This document shows, piece by piece, positions 55,978-64,000 of a DNA stretch of 64,000 nucleotides. The stretch's first letter is position 1. Every line of letters begins with the position of its first letter. The stretch comes from Rhodobacteraceae bacterium EL53 (GTDB lineage: Bacteria; Pseudomonadota; Alphaproteobacteria; Rhodobacterales; Rhodobacteraceae): contig OMPR01000010.1 in assembly GCA_900313015.1 (NCBI GenBank), positions 248,001 to 312,000 of the forward strand. Direction: 5' to 3'. Below the pieces are notes generated by a model that saw only the letters and a list, made by a program, of their open reading frames with translations, had not been told where the DNA came from and did no database searches. A program made the position numbers and the translations under genes.

Positions 55978-56805
55978 TTAATCGCGCAGCAGCTCGTTGA
56001 TGCCGGTTTTGGAGCGGGTTTTTGCATCAACGCGTTTCACGATGACGGCACAGTACAGGTTCACGTTGTTTTTCGAGGGCATGGAACCGGCAACAACCAC
56101 CGAATAGGGGGGCACTTCGCCGTACATGACTTCGCCAGTTTCGCGATCTACGATCTTGGTCGACTGGCCGATAAATACGCCCATGCCCAAAACAGAGCCT
56201 TCGCGCACGATACAGCCTTCGACGACTTCGGACCGGGCGCCGATGAAACAGTTGTCTTCGATGATGGTTGGGCCAGCCTGCATGGGCTCAAGAACGCCAC
56301 CGATGCCGACGCCGCCGGACAGGTGCACGTTTTTACCGATCTGGGCGCAGGATCCAACGGTCGCCCATGTGTCAACCATGGTGCCTGTGTCGACATAGGC
56401 GCCAAGGTTCACAAAAGAGGGCATCAAAACCACGCCGGGCGCGATATAGGCAGATTTGCGGACAACACAGTTTGGAACGGCGCGGAAACCGGCCTCTTTC
56501 CACTGCTCGTCGCCCCAGCCGAGGAATTTGGAATCAACCTTGTCCCACCAGCCACCGCCCTGTGGGCCGCCGGATTGCTGTTCCATGTCTTTGATGCGGA
56601 AGCCGAGCAGAACCGCTTTTTTGGCCCACTGGTTTACGTGCCAGCTGCCGTCGTCCTGCTTTTCAGCAACGCGCAGGCTGCCGCCGTCCAGCGCCGCCAA
56701 TGTGGATTCGATGGCATCGCGTTGTTCACCCGTGGTTGTGGGGGTGATGGTGTCGCGCGCCTCCCAGGCGGCTTCGATGGCGGCTTCGAGTTGTGCATTC
56801 GACAT
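55978..56805 (-). CDS. dapD: 2,3,4,5-tetrahydropyridine-2,6-dicarboxylate N-succinyltransferase
   Basis: A 275-residue hexapeptide-repeat acyltransferase of the succinylase lysine/diaminopimelate pathway. It has an N-terminal helical domain starting [18 protein letters not shown] and left-handed beta-helix repeats ([53 protein letters not shown]). ATG 56805 with GGGAG upstream is chosen over the longer frame. It is a separate unit, convergent with the NYN gene. Confidence 0.97.
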   Translation of the reverse strand: MSNAQLEAAIEAAWEARDTITPTTTGEQRDAIESTLAALDGGSLRVAEKQDDGSWHVNQWAKKAVLLGFRIKDMEQQSGGPQGGGWWDKVDSKFLGWGDEQWKEAGFRAVPNCVVRKSAYIAPGVVLMPSFVNLGAYVDTGTMVDTWATVGSCAQIGKNVHLSGGVGIGGVLEPMQAGPTIIEDNCFIGARSEVVEGCIVREGSVLGMGVFIGQSTKIVDRETGEVMYGEVPPYSVVVAGSMPSKNNVNLYCAVIVKRVDAKTRSKTGINELLRD

Positions 56806-56904
56806 GGATCGGCTCCCTAAAACTCTGGTCGTGTTGGAATGGCCTATAAGGCGCGCGGGGCCAATGCGCAATCCGACGCACGACCTGCGATTTGCGTCGT
56901 TTCC

Positions 56905-57822
56905 TTAGCCTGCGAGGGGATCAGGGGCGATATTGCCACCGCAAACCAGTACAGCGACCCGTTCGCCGGGTTCCGGCACATAGGCCCCGGACATCAACGC
57001 GGCCAGCGCGGTGGCCCCAGCTGGTTCCACCAGTTGCCGCCGTTCCTGCCACAGGGCGTGTTGGGCGGCGGTGATGGCAGTATCGTTGACCAGTACCGAT
57101 TCCATCCCCTGAGCCAATTCAAAACAGATGTCCCCGATCCGACGCGCACCCAGCGCATTGGCTGCCACGCCTGAGACATTCACATCAACCGGCTGCCCAG
57201 CGGCAAGGGCGGCGTTGAGTGCACAGGAAGTTTCGGGTTCAACGGCGACCACCTTGCGTGCGCCTTGGAACCACGCCAGCGCCCCGGCGATCAGGCCACC
57301 GCCGCCCACCGCGACCAAAACGGTATCGGCTTGCAGGCCCTGGGCTTCCCACTCGGCAAAGCAGGTGCCTTGGCCCGCGACGGTGCCGGTGGCGTCATAG
57401 GCGTGGATTTGCATCGCGCCAGTTTCGACCTCATAGGTTTTGGCCAGCGTGAGCGCGTTGGCGTATTCGCCGGGAACAACAGTCAAGTCTGCGCCGATCC
57501 CTTGGATCAAAGCGATTTTGGACGGGCCCGCCATTTCGGGGACAAAGATCGCGGCCTTGTGTCCGAGCGCCTTGGCGGCAAAGGCCACCGCAGCGCCGTG
57601 GTTCCCACCCGAGGCGGCGACCAGTCCGGCAGGAGGGACATCGCAGCTAAGCAAGGTATTGAACGCACCGCGGGCTTTGAAGCTGCCGGTGTGCTGCATG
57701 TGCTCCAATTTCAGCTCGATCGGGTAGCCCAGACCATACCCATCTGTTGTCAGGGTTGGGGTTTGGTGCGCATGGCCTGCGATTCGCTGTGCCGCTGCCT
57801 CTATTTCTGCCTTCCACTGCAT
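56905..57822 (-). CDS. Threonine/serine dehydratase family protein
   Basis: A 305-residue PLP fold II enzyme. The PLP lysine is in HTGSFKARGAFN at about 50, the phosphate-binding loop in ASGGNHGAAVAF, and VAVGGGGLIAGALAWFQG and VLVCGGNIAP are typical. It would deaminate threonine or serine, or act as a serine racemase-like protein; it has no regulatory ACT domain. ATG 57822 is the first start that fits the family; the longer frame to 58179 overlaps the divergent gene. Confidence 0.9.
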   Translation of the reverse strand: MQWKAEIEAAAQRIAGHAHQTPTLTTDGYGLGYPIELKLEHMQHTGSFKARGAFNTLLSCDVPPAGLVAASGGNHGAAVAFAAKALGHKAAIFVPEMAGPSKIALIQGIGADLTVVPGEYANALTLAKTYEVETGAMQIHAYDATGTVAGQGTCFAEWEAQGLQADTVLVAVGGGGLIAGALAWFQGARKVVAVEPETSCALNAALAAGQPVDVNVSGVAANALGARRIGDICFELAQGMESVLVNDTAITAAQHALWQERRQLVEPAGATALAALMSGAYVPEPGERVAVLVCGGNIAPDPLAG

Positions 57823-57902
57823 CGTCGCGTTCCTGTCACTGGTGTTGCAACGGCGAACCCTATAGCTGTTTGAAAAACACGCAAGCAGGGAACCCCCGAG
57901 CA

Positions 57903-58745
57903 ATGAAAGAAGACCGCCTGAGCCCTTTCCGCGATGCGGGCACTGACCGTTCAACCGCCCGCGACGTTCCAGATACGCCGCAAACCCGTTCACCGGCTTA
58001 CAAGCTGGCCTTTGCGGACGAGGATTTTCTGTGCCGGGATGAGCTGCGCCCCGTGCGCCTGCAGTTGGAGCTGTTGAAGCCCGAGCTGATGATGGCAGAG
58101 CAGGGAATCGCGTCAACAATCGTGATGTTTGGCGGCGCGCGTATTCCAGAGCCGTCGCAAAAGCATACCGCGCGGACACAGACGCTTGCGGATCTGTCGC
58201 AGTATTACGATGAAGCCCGCGAATTTGCGCGGCTGATGACTGAAAAGTCCAAAGAGACCGGATGCCGGGACAACGTCATTGTAACCGGGGGGGGACCCGG
58301 TGTGATGGAGGCGGGAAACCGTGGGGCGATGGATGCTGGCGGGTGTTCAATTGGCTTGAACATCGTGCTGCCGCATGAGCAGGCACCGAATTTGTATGTT
58401 TCGCCCGAGCTCAGCTTTAACTTTCACTATTTCGCGATTCGCAAGATGCACTTCTTGATGCGTGCACGGGCGATCACGGTCTTTCCGGGTGGCTTTGGCA
58501 CATTGGATGAAATGTTTGAGGCGCTGACGCTGATACAGACCGGCCGCATGGATCGGGTGCCGTTTCTGCTGTTTGGGCGTGCGTTCTGGGAAAAAGTTGT
58601 CAACTGGGAGGCTTTGGCTGACGCAGGCACGATTTCCGAGCAGGATTTGGATCTGTTCCGGTTTGTGGATACCGCGCAAGAGGCGGTCGATCTGATCGAA
58701 AACTGGGGCCCGGCGCCGGCGCGCGAGGATATTCCGGGGCGCTGA
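57903..58745 (+). CDS. LOG family protein (TIGR00730-type)
   Basis: A 280-residue member of the LOG/lysine-decarboxylase-like group, whose tested members release nucleobases from nucleoside monophosphates (cytokinin riboside monophosphate hydrolase activity). TGGGPGVMEAGNRGAMDAG and PGGFGTLDEMFEALT hold the nucleotide-binding and catalytic residues. An N-terminal extension of about 70 residues is longer than in plain LOG proteins. ATG 57903 is used because the longer frame overlaps the dehydratase gene. Function in this bacterium is uncertain. Confidence 0.9.
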   Translation: MKEDRLSPFRDAGTDRSTARDVPDTPQTRSPAYKLAFADEDFLCRDELRPVRLQLELLKPELMMAEQGIASTIVMFGGARIPEPSQKHTARTQTLADLSQYYDEAREFARLMTEKSKETGCRDNVIVTGGGPGVMEAGNRGAMDAGGCSIGLNIVLPHEQAPNLYVSPELSFNFHYFAIRKMHFLMRARAITVFPGGFGTLDEMFEALTLIQTGRMDRVPFLLFGRAFWEKVVNWEALADAGTISEQDLDLFRFVDTAQEAVDLIENWGPAPAREDIPGR

Positions 58746-58808
58746 CGCGCTGAAATAGGGAAAATGTGCTACACTCGGCCCCACCATAGCTAATCAAGGG
58801 AGGGGTCG

Positions 58809-59096
58809 ATGTCTTATGTTACTGTGTCCACTTGGGCCTATGATGAAACGCTGGATGAGGCCGCACTGGTCGAAAGCGCTCAGGAAAAGATCAGCCAGAT
58901 CAAGGCGATGGGGGCCAGTGGCGGATACCTGGTCCGGGTTAGCCCTAACGAGGGCATGATCGTGATGATTTATCCGGACGAAGGTATCTGGAATCGGGTG
59001 CGCGATACGGTATTGCACATGCGCGCCGAAACCCGACCTGAGGTTGGTGGCACCCCAACGGGTGCCATGAACGGTCCGGCTGTTGTGTCTGTCTGA
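58809..59096 (+). CDS. Small conserved hypothetical protein
   Basis: A 95-residue protein with GGGAGGGG before ATG 58809. It has a mixed alpha/beta character (LVESAQEKISQIKAMGASGGYLVRVSPNEGMIVMIYPDEG), which recalls small dimeric alpha-beta barrels. No named family is recognised. It is 63 bases after the LOG gene on the same strand and may be cotranscribed with it. Confidence 0.75.
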   Translation: MSYVTVSTWAYDETLDEAALVESAQEKISQIKAMGASGGYLVRVSPNEGMIVMIYPDEGIWNRVRDTVLHMRAETRPEVGGTPTGAMNGPAVVSV

Positions 59097-59137
59097 CACT
59101 GAAATTCGCTGAATTTTATTGGCTCTCGGGGATCCAA

Positions 59138-59158
59138 AGGCGTGTAAATTGCACGCCT
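59138..59158. terminator. Hairpin between convergent small genes
   Basis: AGGCGTG (59138-59144) and CACGCCT (59152-59158) form a perfect 7-bp stem with a 7-base loop, 40 bases after the small hypothetical gene and 30 bases from the end of the convergent one. T-runs are absent, so strength is doubtful. Confidence 0.45.
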
Positions 59159-59187
59159 GTTGGAGGATCTCTGAGAGGAAAAAGAGA

Positions 59188-59397
59188 TCAGTTCAGTGTT
59201 GCAGGCAGAACACCCAGTTCGGTGCCTTGAGGCAATTTGGTCACGACCTGCGCGCCTTGCACGTCTTTGATGCCATAGCCGAATCCAGCCAGACGGAATT
59301 TCCATTCGCGTGCGCTGAGGGCTTTTGAGCGTTCTGCCTGAAGCAAGTCCAACAGTCCGCCTTCGATCATTGTTCCACCGATATCTGCATGTGCCAT
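59188..59397 (-). CDS. Small conserved hypothetical protein
   Basis: A 69-residue protein, MAHADIGGTMIEGGLLDLLQ at the start and ending ELGVLPATLN. GAGAGGAAAACAAA precedes the ATG at 59397, a good ribosome site, which supports a real gene. No family or function is recognised. It is convergent with the 95-residue gene and divergent from the lyase gene. Confidence 0.7.
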   Translation of the reverse strand: MAHADIGGTMIEGGLLDLLQAERSKALSAREWKFRLAGFGYGIKDVQGAQVVTKLPQGTELGVLPATLN

Positions 59398-59553
59398 TTT
59401 GTTTTCCTCTCAATGTTTGTTTCTCATTTGGAAACTGACTGTTGATAAAGGCCGAACTTTACCGGAATTGTGGAAAATTTGAGGCAAGCGGGATGCTATG
59501 CCTGCGCCGCTTGGGCTGATATGGGTCTGCGCAACACACATCGAGAGGGTCAA

Positions 59554-60669
59554 ATGGATACGCCTAAACATACGCAGCCAAATCTGGGCGAGATGCTACA
59601 CCTACGCGGCAATGCGTTGTCAAAGGGCGAACCGATTGCCCTGCCTTTGGTGCAGAGTAGTATGTTCCATCTCCCTGGAATGCCAGAGGATTTTTCCAAT
59701 TACGGGCGTGTTCACAATCCGACATGGGCGCAGTTGGAACATGTCCTGGCGCATCTGGAAGGCGCGGCTTGTCTTGCGTTTCCTTCGGGTATGAGCGCGA
59801 TTTCGGCAGCATTGTTTGCTACGTTGAAGGCGAGGCATCGGGTGCTGGTACCGTCAGATGGATATTATGTGACGCGATTGTTGGCGGCGCAGTTTCTAGC
59901 GCAGTTGGGTGTTGAAGTGATCGAACGGCCCACACAGGGATTCGCAGAGGGTGGTTTCGAAGGAATCGATGTGGTGTTCATCGAAAGCCCGTCGAATCCC
60001 GGATTGGATGTGATTGATCTGCGCGCGGTCGCAGAGGCGGTACGCGTGGCAGGTGGCATCAGCATTGTGGATAATACCACCCTGACGCCTTTGGGGCAGC
60101 GGCCCTTGGATTTGGGTGTTGATATCGTCGTTGCCTCGGACACCAAGGCGATGGGCGGGCATTCGGATGTTTTGATGGGTCACGTCGCGACGCGTGATCC
60201 GCAGATTTTGCAGCGGGTGGAGGATTGGCGCAAGATTTCAGGCAGCATCCCCGGCCCGCACGCCAGTTGGTTGTTGCACCGGGGCTTGGAAACGCTGGAT
60301 GTGCGGTTCGACCGGATGTGCACTTCGGCACAGGTGATCGCGGAACGGTTGGCCGCGCACCCTGCAATCAAGCAGATTCGATTCCCCGGCTTGCCGGGTG
60401 ACGCATCTCATGCCCTGTCCAAGGCGCAGACATTGCGGTTTGGATTCCTGATTTCGGTCACGTTGGATAGCGAGGCGCAAGCGGACACGTTTATCAACAC
60501 CTGCCCGTTGATTCGCCCGGCCACGTCGTTTGGGGGTGTTCATACGTCAGCCGAGCGGCGCGCACGGTGGGGGGATGTCGTAGACCCAGCCTTTGTACGT
60601 TTGTCGGTTGGGTGTGAACCTGTCGAGGAGTTGTGGCAGGCCATTGATCAAGCGCTGAACGCTCTGTGA
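59554..60669 (+). CDS. Cystathionine beta/gamma-lyase-type Cys/Met metabolism enzyme
   Basis: A 371-residue fold I PLP enzyme of the Cys/Met metabolism family. The PLP lysine is in SDTKAMGGHSD, with YGRVHNPTWAQLE near the start, FPSGMSAISAALF and GLETLDVRFDRM. It cleaves cystathionine to homocysteine or cysteine, or a similar thioether; the precise reaction is not decided by sequence. ATG 59554 with AGAGGG is chosen. No SAM-II-like riboswitch is seen in the 156-base leader. Confidence 0.9.
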   Translation: MDTPKHTQPNLGEMLHLRGNALSKGEPIALPLVQSSMFHLPGMPEDFSNYGRVHNPTWAQLEHVLAHLEGAACLAFPSGMSAISAALFATLKARHRVLVPSDGYYVTRLLAAQFLAQLGVEVIERPTQGFAEGGFEGIDVVFIESPSNPGLDVIDLRAVAEAVRVAGGISIVDNTTLTPLGQRPLDLGVDIVVASDTKAMGGHSDVLMGHVATRDPQILQRVEDWRKISGSIPGPHASWLLHRGLETLDVRFDRMCTSAQVIAERLAAHPAIKQIRFPGLPGDASHALSKAQTLRFGFLISVTLDSEAQADTFINTCPLIRPATSFGGVHTSAERRARWGDVVDPAFVRLSVGCEPVEELWQAIDQALNAL

Positions 60670-60686
60670 GATCAGTCTGATTGTGG

Positions 60687-60719
60687 GCTGAACCGCAACG
60701 CATTTAGGTGCGGTTCAGC
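60687..60719 (+). terminator. Hairpin after the lyase gene
   Basis: GCTGAACCGCA (60687-60697) and TGCGGTTCAGC (60709-60719) make a perfect 11-bp stem with an 11-base loop. It lies 17 bases after the lyase stop and just before the convergent membrane-protein gene. No T-run follows. Confidence 0.6.
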
Positions 60720-60732
60720 TCGAGGCTCTGAG

Positions 60733-61119
60733 TTACTTTTTCTTTGGTTCGCGCAGTTCTTTGAACAGGAACATCGGGATGACGATGGAGGCGATTAGCG
60801 CACCCAGCCAAACCAGCAAGGTCGCGGCCAGCAGGTTCGACACGCCGCCAACGGTTAGGCCCGAGGCGATCATATCCGTAATCAACAGGCCAACAAAGGT
60901 CACAACCAGTGCCATTCCGCCCTTAAGGGCTGGCACGTTTTTCTCGCTGACTTTGGTCAACAGCGGTTCGGCAATCACCTGAACCAGTGTGAACACCACC
61001 ACCACGACGATCACGGACAAGGGCGCAATCGAAAACCCATCCAGCAAGAGCGCGGCCAGCAATAGGCCAACCGCGTTACCGATCAAGAGCGCGACAATCG
61101 ACAGGACACGTCGGGACAT
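60733..61119 (-). CDS. Small membrane protein, phage-holin-like (DUF superfamily IV)
   Basis: A 128-residue protein with four hydrophobic helices (VLSIVALLIGNAVGLLLAALLLDGF, SVIVVVVVFTLVQVIAEPLL, MALVVTFVGLLITDMIASGL, LLAATLLVWLGALIASIVIPMF) and a basic tail ending EPKKK. It matches small bacterial phage-holin-family membrane proteins of unknown role; no lysis genes adjoin it, so the holin name is not a function claim. Confidence 0.85.
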   Translation of the reverse strand: MSRRVLSIVALLIGNAVGLLLAALLLDGFSIAPLSVIVVVVVFTLVQVIAEPLLTKVSEKNVPALKGGMALVVTFVGLLITDMIASGLTVGGVSNLLAATLLVWLGALIASIVIPMFLFKELREPKKK

Positions 61120-61199
61120 AGGATCAATTCCTTACATTCAAATCTAAGAGATATTGAATGCAACCTTAGCCCGGGTTTCCGCCGATTTCATCCAAAAAA

Positions 61200-62384
61200 T
61201 CAAAGACCTGCTTCGGCTTCGATCTGCTTGCGTGATTTGCGGGCGCGTTCGGTGGCCGATTTTAGCTGACCACAGGCCGCCATGATGTCTTCGCCGCGCG
61301 GTGTGCGGATGGGCGAGGCAAAGCCTGCCTCGTGAATGATATCGGCAAAAGCGTGGATGCGGTTGCCCGAGCTGCGCTTGTACGGGGCACCGGGCCATTC
61401 GTTGAACGGGATCAGGTTGATTTTGGCCGGAATGTTAAATTCCCGGATCAAGCTGATCAGGCGGTGCGCATCTGCTTTGGTGTCATTCACGCCGTCGAGC
61501 ATCACATATTCAAAGGTGATGCGTTCGGAATTGGACACACGTGGATAATCAGCAAGGGCTTGCAGCAGTTCGCGTATGTTCCAGCGTTTGTTGATCGGAA
61601 CCAGCTTATCACGGGTTTCATCGGTGGTGGCGTGGAACGAAATCGCCAGCAAGCAGCCGATTTCATCCGCGGTGCGCGCGATTTCAGGCACTACGCCTGA
61701 GGTGGACAGGGTGATGCGCCGGCGGCTGAGCTGGATGCCTTCGGGGTCCATGGCGATTTTCATCGCGTCGCGCACGTTGTCGAAATTATAGAGCGGCTCG
61801 CCCATGCCCATCAAAACGATGTTGCTGAGCAGTCGGGATTCATCGGGCGCGCGTTTGCCAGGGGTCGGCCATTCGTCCAGATCGTCACGGGCCATCATTA
61901 CCTGACCGATGATTTCGGCCGAGGTGAGGTTGCGGACCAGTTTCTGAGTGCCGGTGTGGCAGAACGAACAGGTCAATGTGCACCCAACCTGAGACGAGAT
62001 GCACAGCGTGCCGCGCCCTTCTTCGGGGATGTAAACGACCTCGACCTCGTGGCCGCCCGCGATCCGCACCAGATATTTGCGGGTGCCATCGCTGGACACT
62101 TGACGCGAGACGACTTCGGGAATTTCGATCACAAATTTTTCAGCCAATTCGGCCCGAAAAGCTTTGGACAGGTTGGTCATCTCTGCGAAGTCGCGAACGC
62201 CCCACTGATAGATCCATTGCCAGATTTGCCCGACGCGCATTTTGGCCTGCTTTTCCGGCGTGCCGCTGGCAATCAGGGCTTCACGCATTTGCGGACGGGT
62301 CATACCGACGATATTCGTCGGCCCCTCGGGTAATTTGCGGGGGATTGTCATCACATCTTGCGTGATCGGCGCGTTGGCGGACAT
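61200..62384 (-). CDS. rlmN: Dual-specificity 23S rRNA/tRNA adenine-2 methyltransferase RlmN
   Basis: A 394-residue radical-SAM enzyme that methylates A2503 of 23S rRNA and A37 of some tRNAs. The CxxxCxxC motif is in CTLTCSFC at about 136-143, [11 protein letters not shown] and [15 protein letters not shown] follow, and the methyl-carrying cysteine lies in DIMAACGQL near the C-terminus. The start is ATG 62384. It is a single gene unit. Confidence 0.97.
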   Translation of the reverse strand: MSANAPITQDVMTIPRKLPEGPTNIVGMTRPQMREALIASGTPEKQAKMRVGQIWQWIYQWGVRDFAEMTNLSKAFRAELAEKFVIEIPEVVSRQVSSDGTRKYLVRIAGGHEVEVVYIPEEGRGTLCISSQVGCTLTCSFCHTGTQKLVRNLTSAEIIGQVMMARDDLDEWPTPGKRAPDESRLLSNIVLMGMGEPLYNFDNVRDAMKIAMDPEGIQLSRRRITLSTSGVVPEIARTADEIGCLLAISFHATTDETRDKLVPINKRWNIRELLQALADYPRVSNSERITFEYVMLDGVNDTKADAHRLISLIREFNIPAKINLIPFNEWPGAPYKRSSGNRIHAFADIIHEAGFASPIRTPRGEDIMAACGQLKSATERARKSRKQIEAEAGL

Positions 62385-62473
62385 ATCAAAGGACTCACTA
62401 AGCTGAGGGATGAGCCTCTATATAGGAGAACGCGCAAAGATCAAAAGATTTCGCGCGCTCTTATTTTTGGACT

Positions 62474-62857
62474 TTATTGGACGCTGGCCATCAATTCGGC
62501 GATTCTGGCCCGCCCTAGAGTGATGAAACAGCTTTGAATTGCGATGCCCGTGCCCGAACCACCCCCAAAGGATGCCCCCACCGCATCACATTGAGCAGTG
62601 CGATAGGCAGCCCAAGCGGTTTGGGCGGCGTCCAACGCAGGGCCGGCAACTTTGCGGCCAGTGACCTCATCGAGCTCGATGGCAGAGCCTTGGGCGATTT
62701 CAAGGGCGATGGCCATCGCGGCCTCTACCTGATCGGCGGCGGCCCCTACACAGATGCCGATTTCGACCTGCGACCCGGCGGCGCTGCATTCAAGTGATGG
62801 GTCAGTTGTTCCGGCTGTTGGGGCAAGCAGCATAGCGGCGCAGACGAGATATCGCAT
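62474..62857 (-). CDS. Exported DUF1311/LprI-like protein
   Basis: A 127-residue protein with a signal peptide (MRYLVCAAMLLAPTAGTTD). It has conserved cysteines (LECSAAGSQVEIGICVG, TAQCDAVG, QSCFITLGRARI), as in the LprI/DUF1311 lysozyme-inhibitor group. ATG 62857 overlaps the upstream gene's TAA (TAATG), so it is coupled to the DUF805 gene. A secreted inhibitor role is possible only by family resemblance. Confidence 0.8.
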   Translation of the reverse strand: MRYLVCAAMLLAPTAGTTDPSLECSAAGSQVEIGICVGAAADQVEAAMAIALEIAQGSAIELDEVTGRKVAGPALDAAQTAWAAYRTAQCDAVGASFGGGSGTGIAIQSCFITLGRARIAELMASVQ

Positions 62858-63369
62858 TAAACTGGCTCCCCATATTCGTTTGCCTCGGGCTGTGAGGGGC
62901 GTGTCAGCCACCACAGGATCAAGATGCTAAGACCCAATTGGAGCAACATCGCAGCGATCAGTCCTGAAACTCCGAGAAAGGCAGCGGGGCCGCGTAACAC
63001 TTCGGGATCGTCAACTCGCCCTTCCATCAAGGAGAAAACGGCGACGCCTGAAAACAGAAACAGCATCATGGCGAAGGAAATGGCCAAGGGTAAAAGCAGA
63101 TACCATCCGGGATATCCGACATCGTGCATGCGCCGCCAACCGGCTGCCAGCATGGGGAGCAGAGTCGCGAACTGAAACAGCGGAGTTAAGAATTGCGAGG
63201 GTTCGCCAGTCTCAGGGTTTGTGCCAAACACAATGGCATCGATGATCGACAAGAGCACCGCCCCGAGAAAAACAAACAAGACGAACCACCAGTATTCCGG
63301 GCGCCGTGCCCGGCCAGAAAAGGTGACGTACTTGGAAAGGCAGGTCTTTATGGCAGTGGTAAAAGTCAT
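62857..63369 (-). CDS. DUF805 membrane protein
   Basis: A 170-residue protein starting MTFTTAIKTCLSKYVTFSGRARRPEYWWF, the standard DUF805 opening, with about three or four helices (FVLFVFLGAVLLSIIDAIVFG, WYLLLPLAISFAMMLFLFSG, LIAAMLLQLGLSILILWWL). DUF805 proteins are small inner-membrane proteins of unknown role. GAGG precedes ATG 63369. The LprI-like gene overlaps its end. Confidence 0.9.
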   Translation of the reverse strand: MTFTTAIKTCLSKYVTFSGRARRPEYWWFVLFVFLGAVLLSIIDAIVFGTNPETGEPSQFLTPLFQFATLLPMLAAGWRRMHDVGYPGWYLLLPLAISFAMMLFLFSGVAVFSLMEGRVDDPEVLRGPAAFLGVSGLIAAMLLQLGLSILILWWLTRPSQPEANEYGEPV

Positions 63370-63426
63370 CTTAAACCTCGCGTTCTGAATAATAATAACC
63401 TGCCGCTTACAACCCTAACCCGTCAA

Positions 63427-63464
63427 ACAAAAACAGCCGGCGCTCTTTTCAGAGTGCCGGCTGT
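63427..63464 (-). terminator. Rho-independent terminator after the CMD-family gene
   Basis: ACAGCCGGCGCTCT (63433-63446) and AGAGTGCCGGCTGT (63451-63464) form a 14-bp stem with one G-T pair and a TTTC loop. On the minus strand it is followed by TTTTTGTTT. It ends the gene at 63491. Confidence 0.88.
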
Positions 63465-63490
63465 GCGAGGCGGCTGCCGAGAGGGGGGAC

Positions 63491-64000
63491 CTACTCGGCA
63501 GCCATTGCCTTGGGCTCCCAGGCGAAAGGCTGGAACATGCCATCCACCGGTGTTTCAAAAAGGGCGTTTGTGTAATTCGACAGGACCTTTTGGGCAAAGA
63601 TCACCAGTAGATCCTGAAGCGCGCGGTCGTCATAGCCAGCAGCGCGGAAGGCAACCATATCTTCGGACGCAGGGCGGCCATGGGTGTCGCGCAGGGCCAA
63701 AGTAAAGGTGCGCAGCGATTCGAGCTTGGCATCATTCAGCGGTGTTTCATCGCGCAGCGCGTCGATGATGTCTTTGTCGACTTTTTCACGCAGCGCGATG
63801 CCGGTGTGTGCGGGAACGCAGTAATGGCAGGTATTGGCGACGTTGATGGTCATCCAGATCACGGTGCGCTCGGCCGGGGAAAAGCCGGTTGTCATCGCAA
63901 GGCGCGACAGTTCTTTGTAGGATTCCAGCAAGGCGGGGCTTGTTGCCATGACGCCGTGCAGATTTGGAATGGAACCAAAGGCTTTGACCGACCCTTCGAG
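63491..64000 (-). CDS. Carboxymuconolactone decarboxylase/AhpD-family protein, 5' end outside window
   Basis: At least 169 residues of the AhpD-like fold. The frame is open to the window edge (LEGSVKAFGSIPNLHGV precedes the methionine at 63949), and that segment is typical of the family, so the start lies beyond base 64000. The redox CxxC is CHYC within ANTCHYCVPAHTG, with the nearby His, as in alkylhydroperoxidase-D-like proteins. It may act as a peroxidase partner or in unknown catabolism; carboxymuconolactone decarboxylase proper usually lacks this CxxC context. Confidence 0.9.
   Translation of the reverse strand, partial: LEGSVKAFGSIPNLHGVMATSPALLESYKELSRLAMTTGFSPAERTVIWMTINVANTCHYCVPAHTGIALREKVDKDIIDALRDETPLNDAKLESLRTFTLALRDTHGRPASEDMVAFRAAGYDDRALQDLLVIFAQKVLSNYTNALFETPVDGMFQPFAWEPKAMAAE

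Noticed and set aside
59398-59553. SAM riboswitch before the cystathionine lyase gene
   Set aside because: The leader lacks the conserved pseudoknot pattern of the alphaproteobacterial SAM-II class as far as I can see.
60733-61119. Prophage holin
   Set aside because: Four-helix holin-like proteins occur widely outside phages; no lysin, capsid or tail gene is nearby.

Overview
The window comes from the chromosome of a marine-type alphaproteobacterium, most likely Rhodobacteraceae (Roseobacter group). The support is the block mutM / enoyl-CoA hydratase / rpsT / dnaA / dnaN / recF / gyrB with divergent ubiE-ubiB, the alphaproteobacterial style of DapD, RlmN and LOG-family proteins, and the TRAP transporter and DUF6525-type small proteins. 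No database search was possible, so all names rest on recognisable motifs, length and gene order.

Region 1 (1-11534) is an aerobic benzoyl-CoA (box) catabolic cluster: the end of a TRAP transporter permease, a feruloyl-CoA-synthase-like ligase, a benzoate-CoA ligase, an alpha/beta hydrolase, boxC, boxB, a 57-residue protein with a complete CxxCxxCxxxC iron-sulfur motif, boxA, and a BoxR-type regulator (XRE helix-turn-helix fused to a shikimate-kinase-like domain). TGCA-N6-TGCA-type repeats on a 10-bp period lie upstream of bclA, boxC and boxR and are the probable BoxR operators. The ring epoxidase reaction would run BoxA to BoxB, followed by ring cleavage by BoxC; the boxD aldehyde dehydrogenase is not in the window.

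Region 2 (11558-20143) holds a YcaQ-type glycosylase, a LacI regulator, tRNA-Arg(CCT), a TetR / Ohr / quinone-oxidoreductase-like stress operon (ohr carries a +1 frameshift in a T6 run), an acyl-CoA synthetase and a secreted DUF3179 protein.

Region 3 (20596-29413) is a LysR regulator followed by a tightly coupled six-gene catabolic operon: hydantoinase/oxoprolinase HyuA and HyuB, an FAD amine oxidoreductase, an HpcH/HpaI aldolase, a class I aminotransferase whose Schiff-base lysine is replaced by glutamate, and a uronate-dehydrogenase-like SDR. I cannot assign a substrate.

Region 4 (29414-40568) is accessory and partly decayed: an OprB-like porin remnant, a defunct IS5/IS427-type element, a Cache-type sensor kinase, two outer-membrane proteins, a type I sulfatase, a small ORF, a winged-helix/TPR regulator with a palindrome near its promoter, and a D-cysteine desulfhydrase gene broken by a stop codon.

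Region 5 (40569-64000) is housekeeping: gyrB, a LysE exporter, recF, dnaN, dnaA, rpsT, enoyl-CoA hydratase, mutM, ubiE, ubiB, a thiolase, small conserved proteins, an XRE-cupin regulator, a NYN-domain nuclease, dapD, a threonine/serine dehydratase, a LOG protein, a cystathionine lyase, rlmN, DUF1311 and DUF805 proteins and the 3' part of a carboxymuconolactone-decarboxylase-family gene that runs off the right edge.
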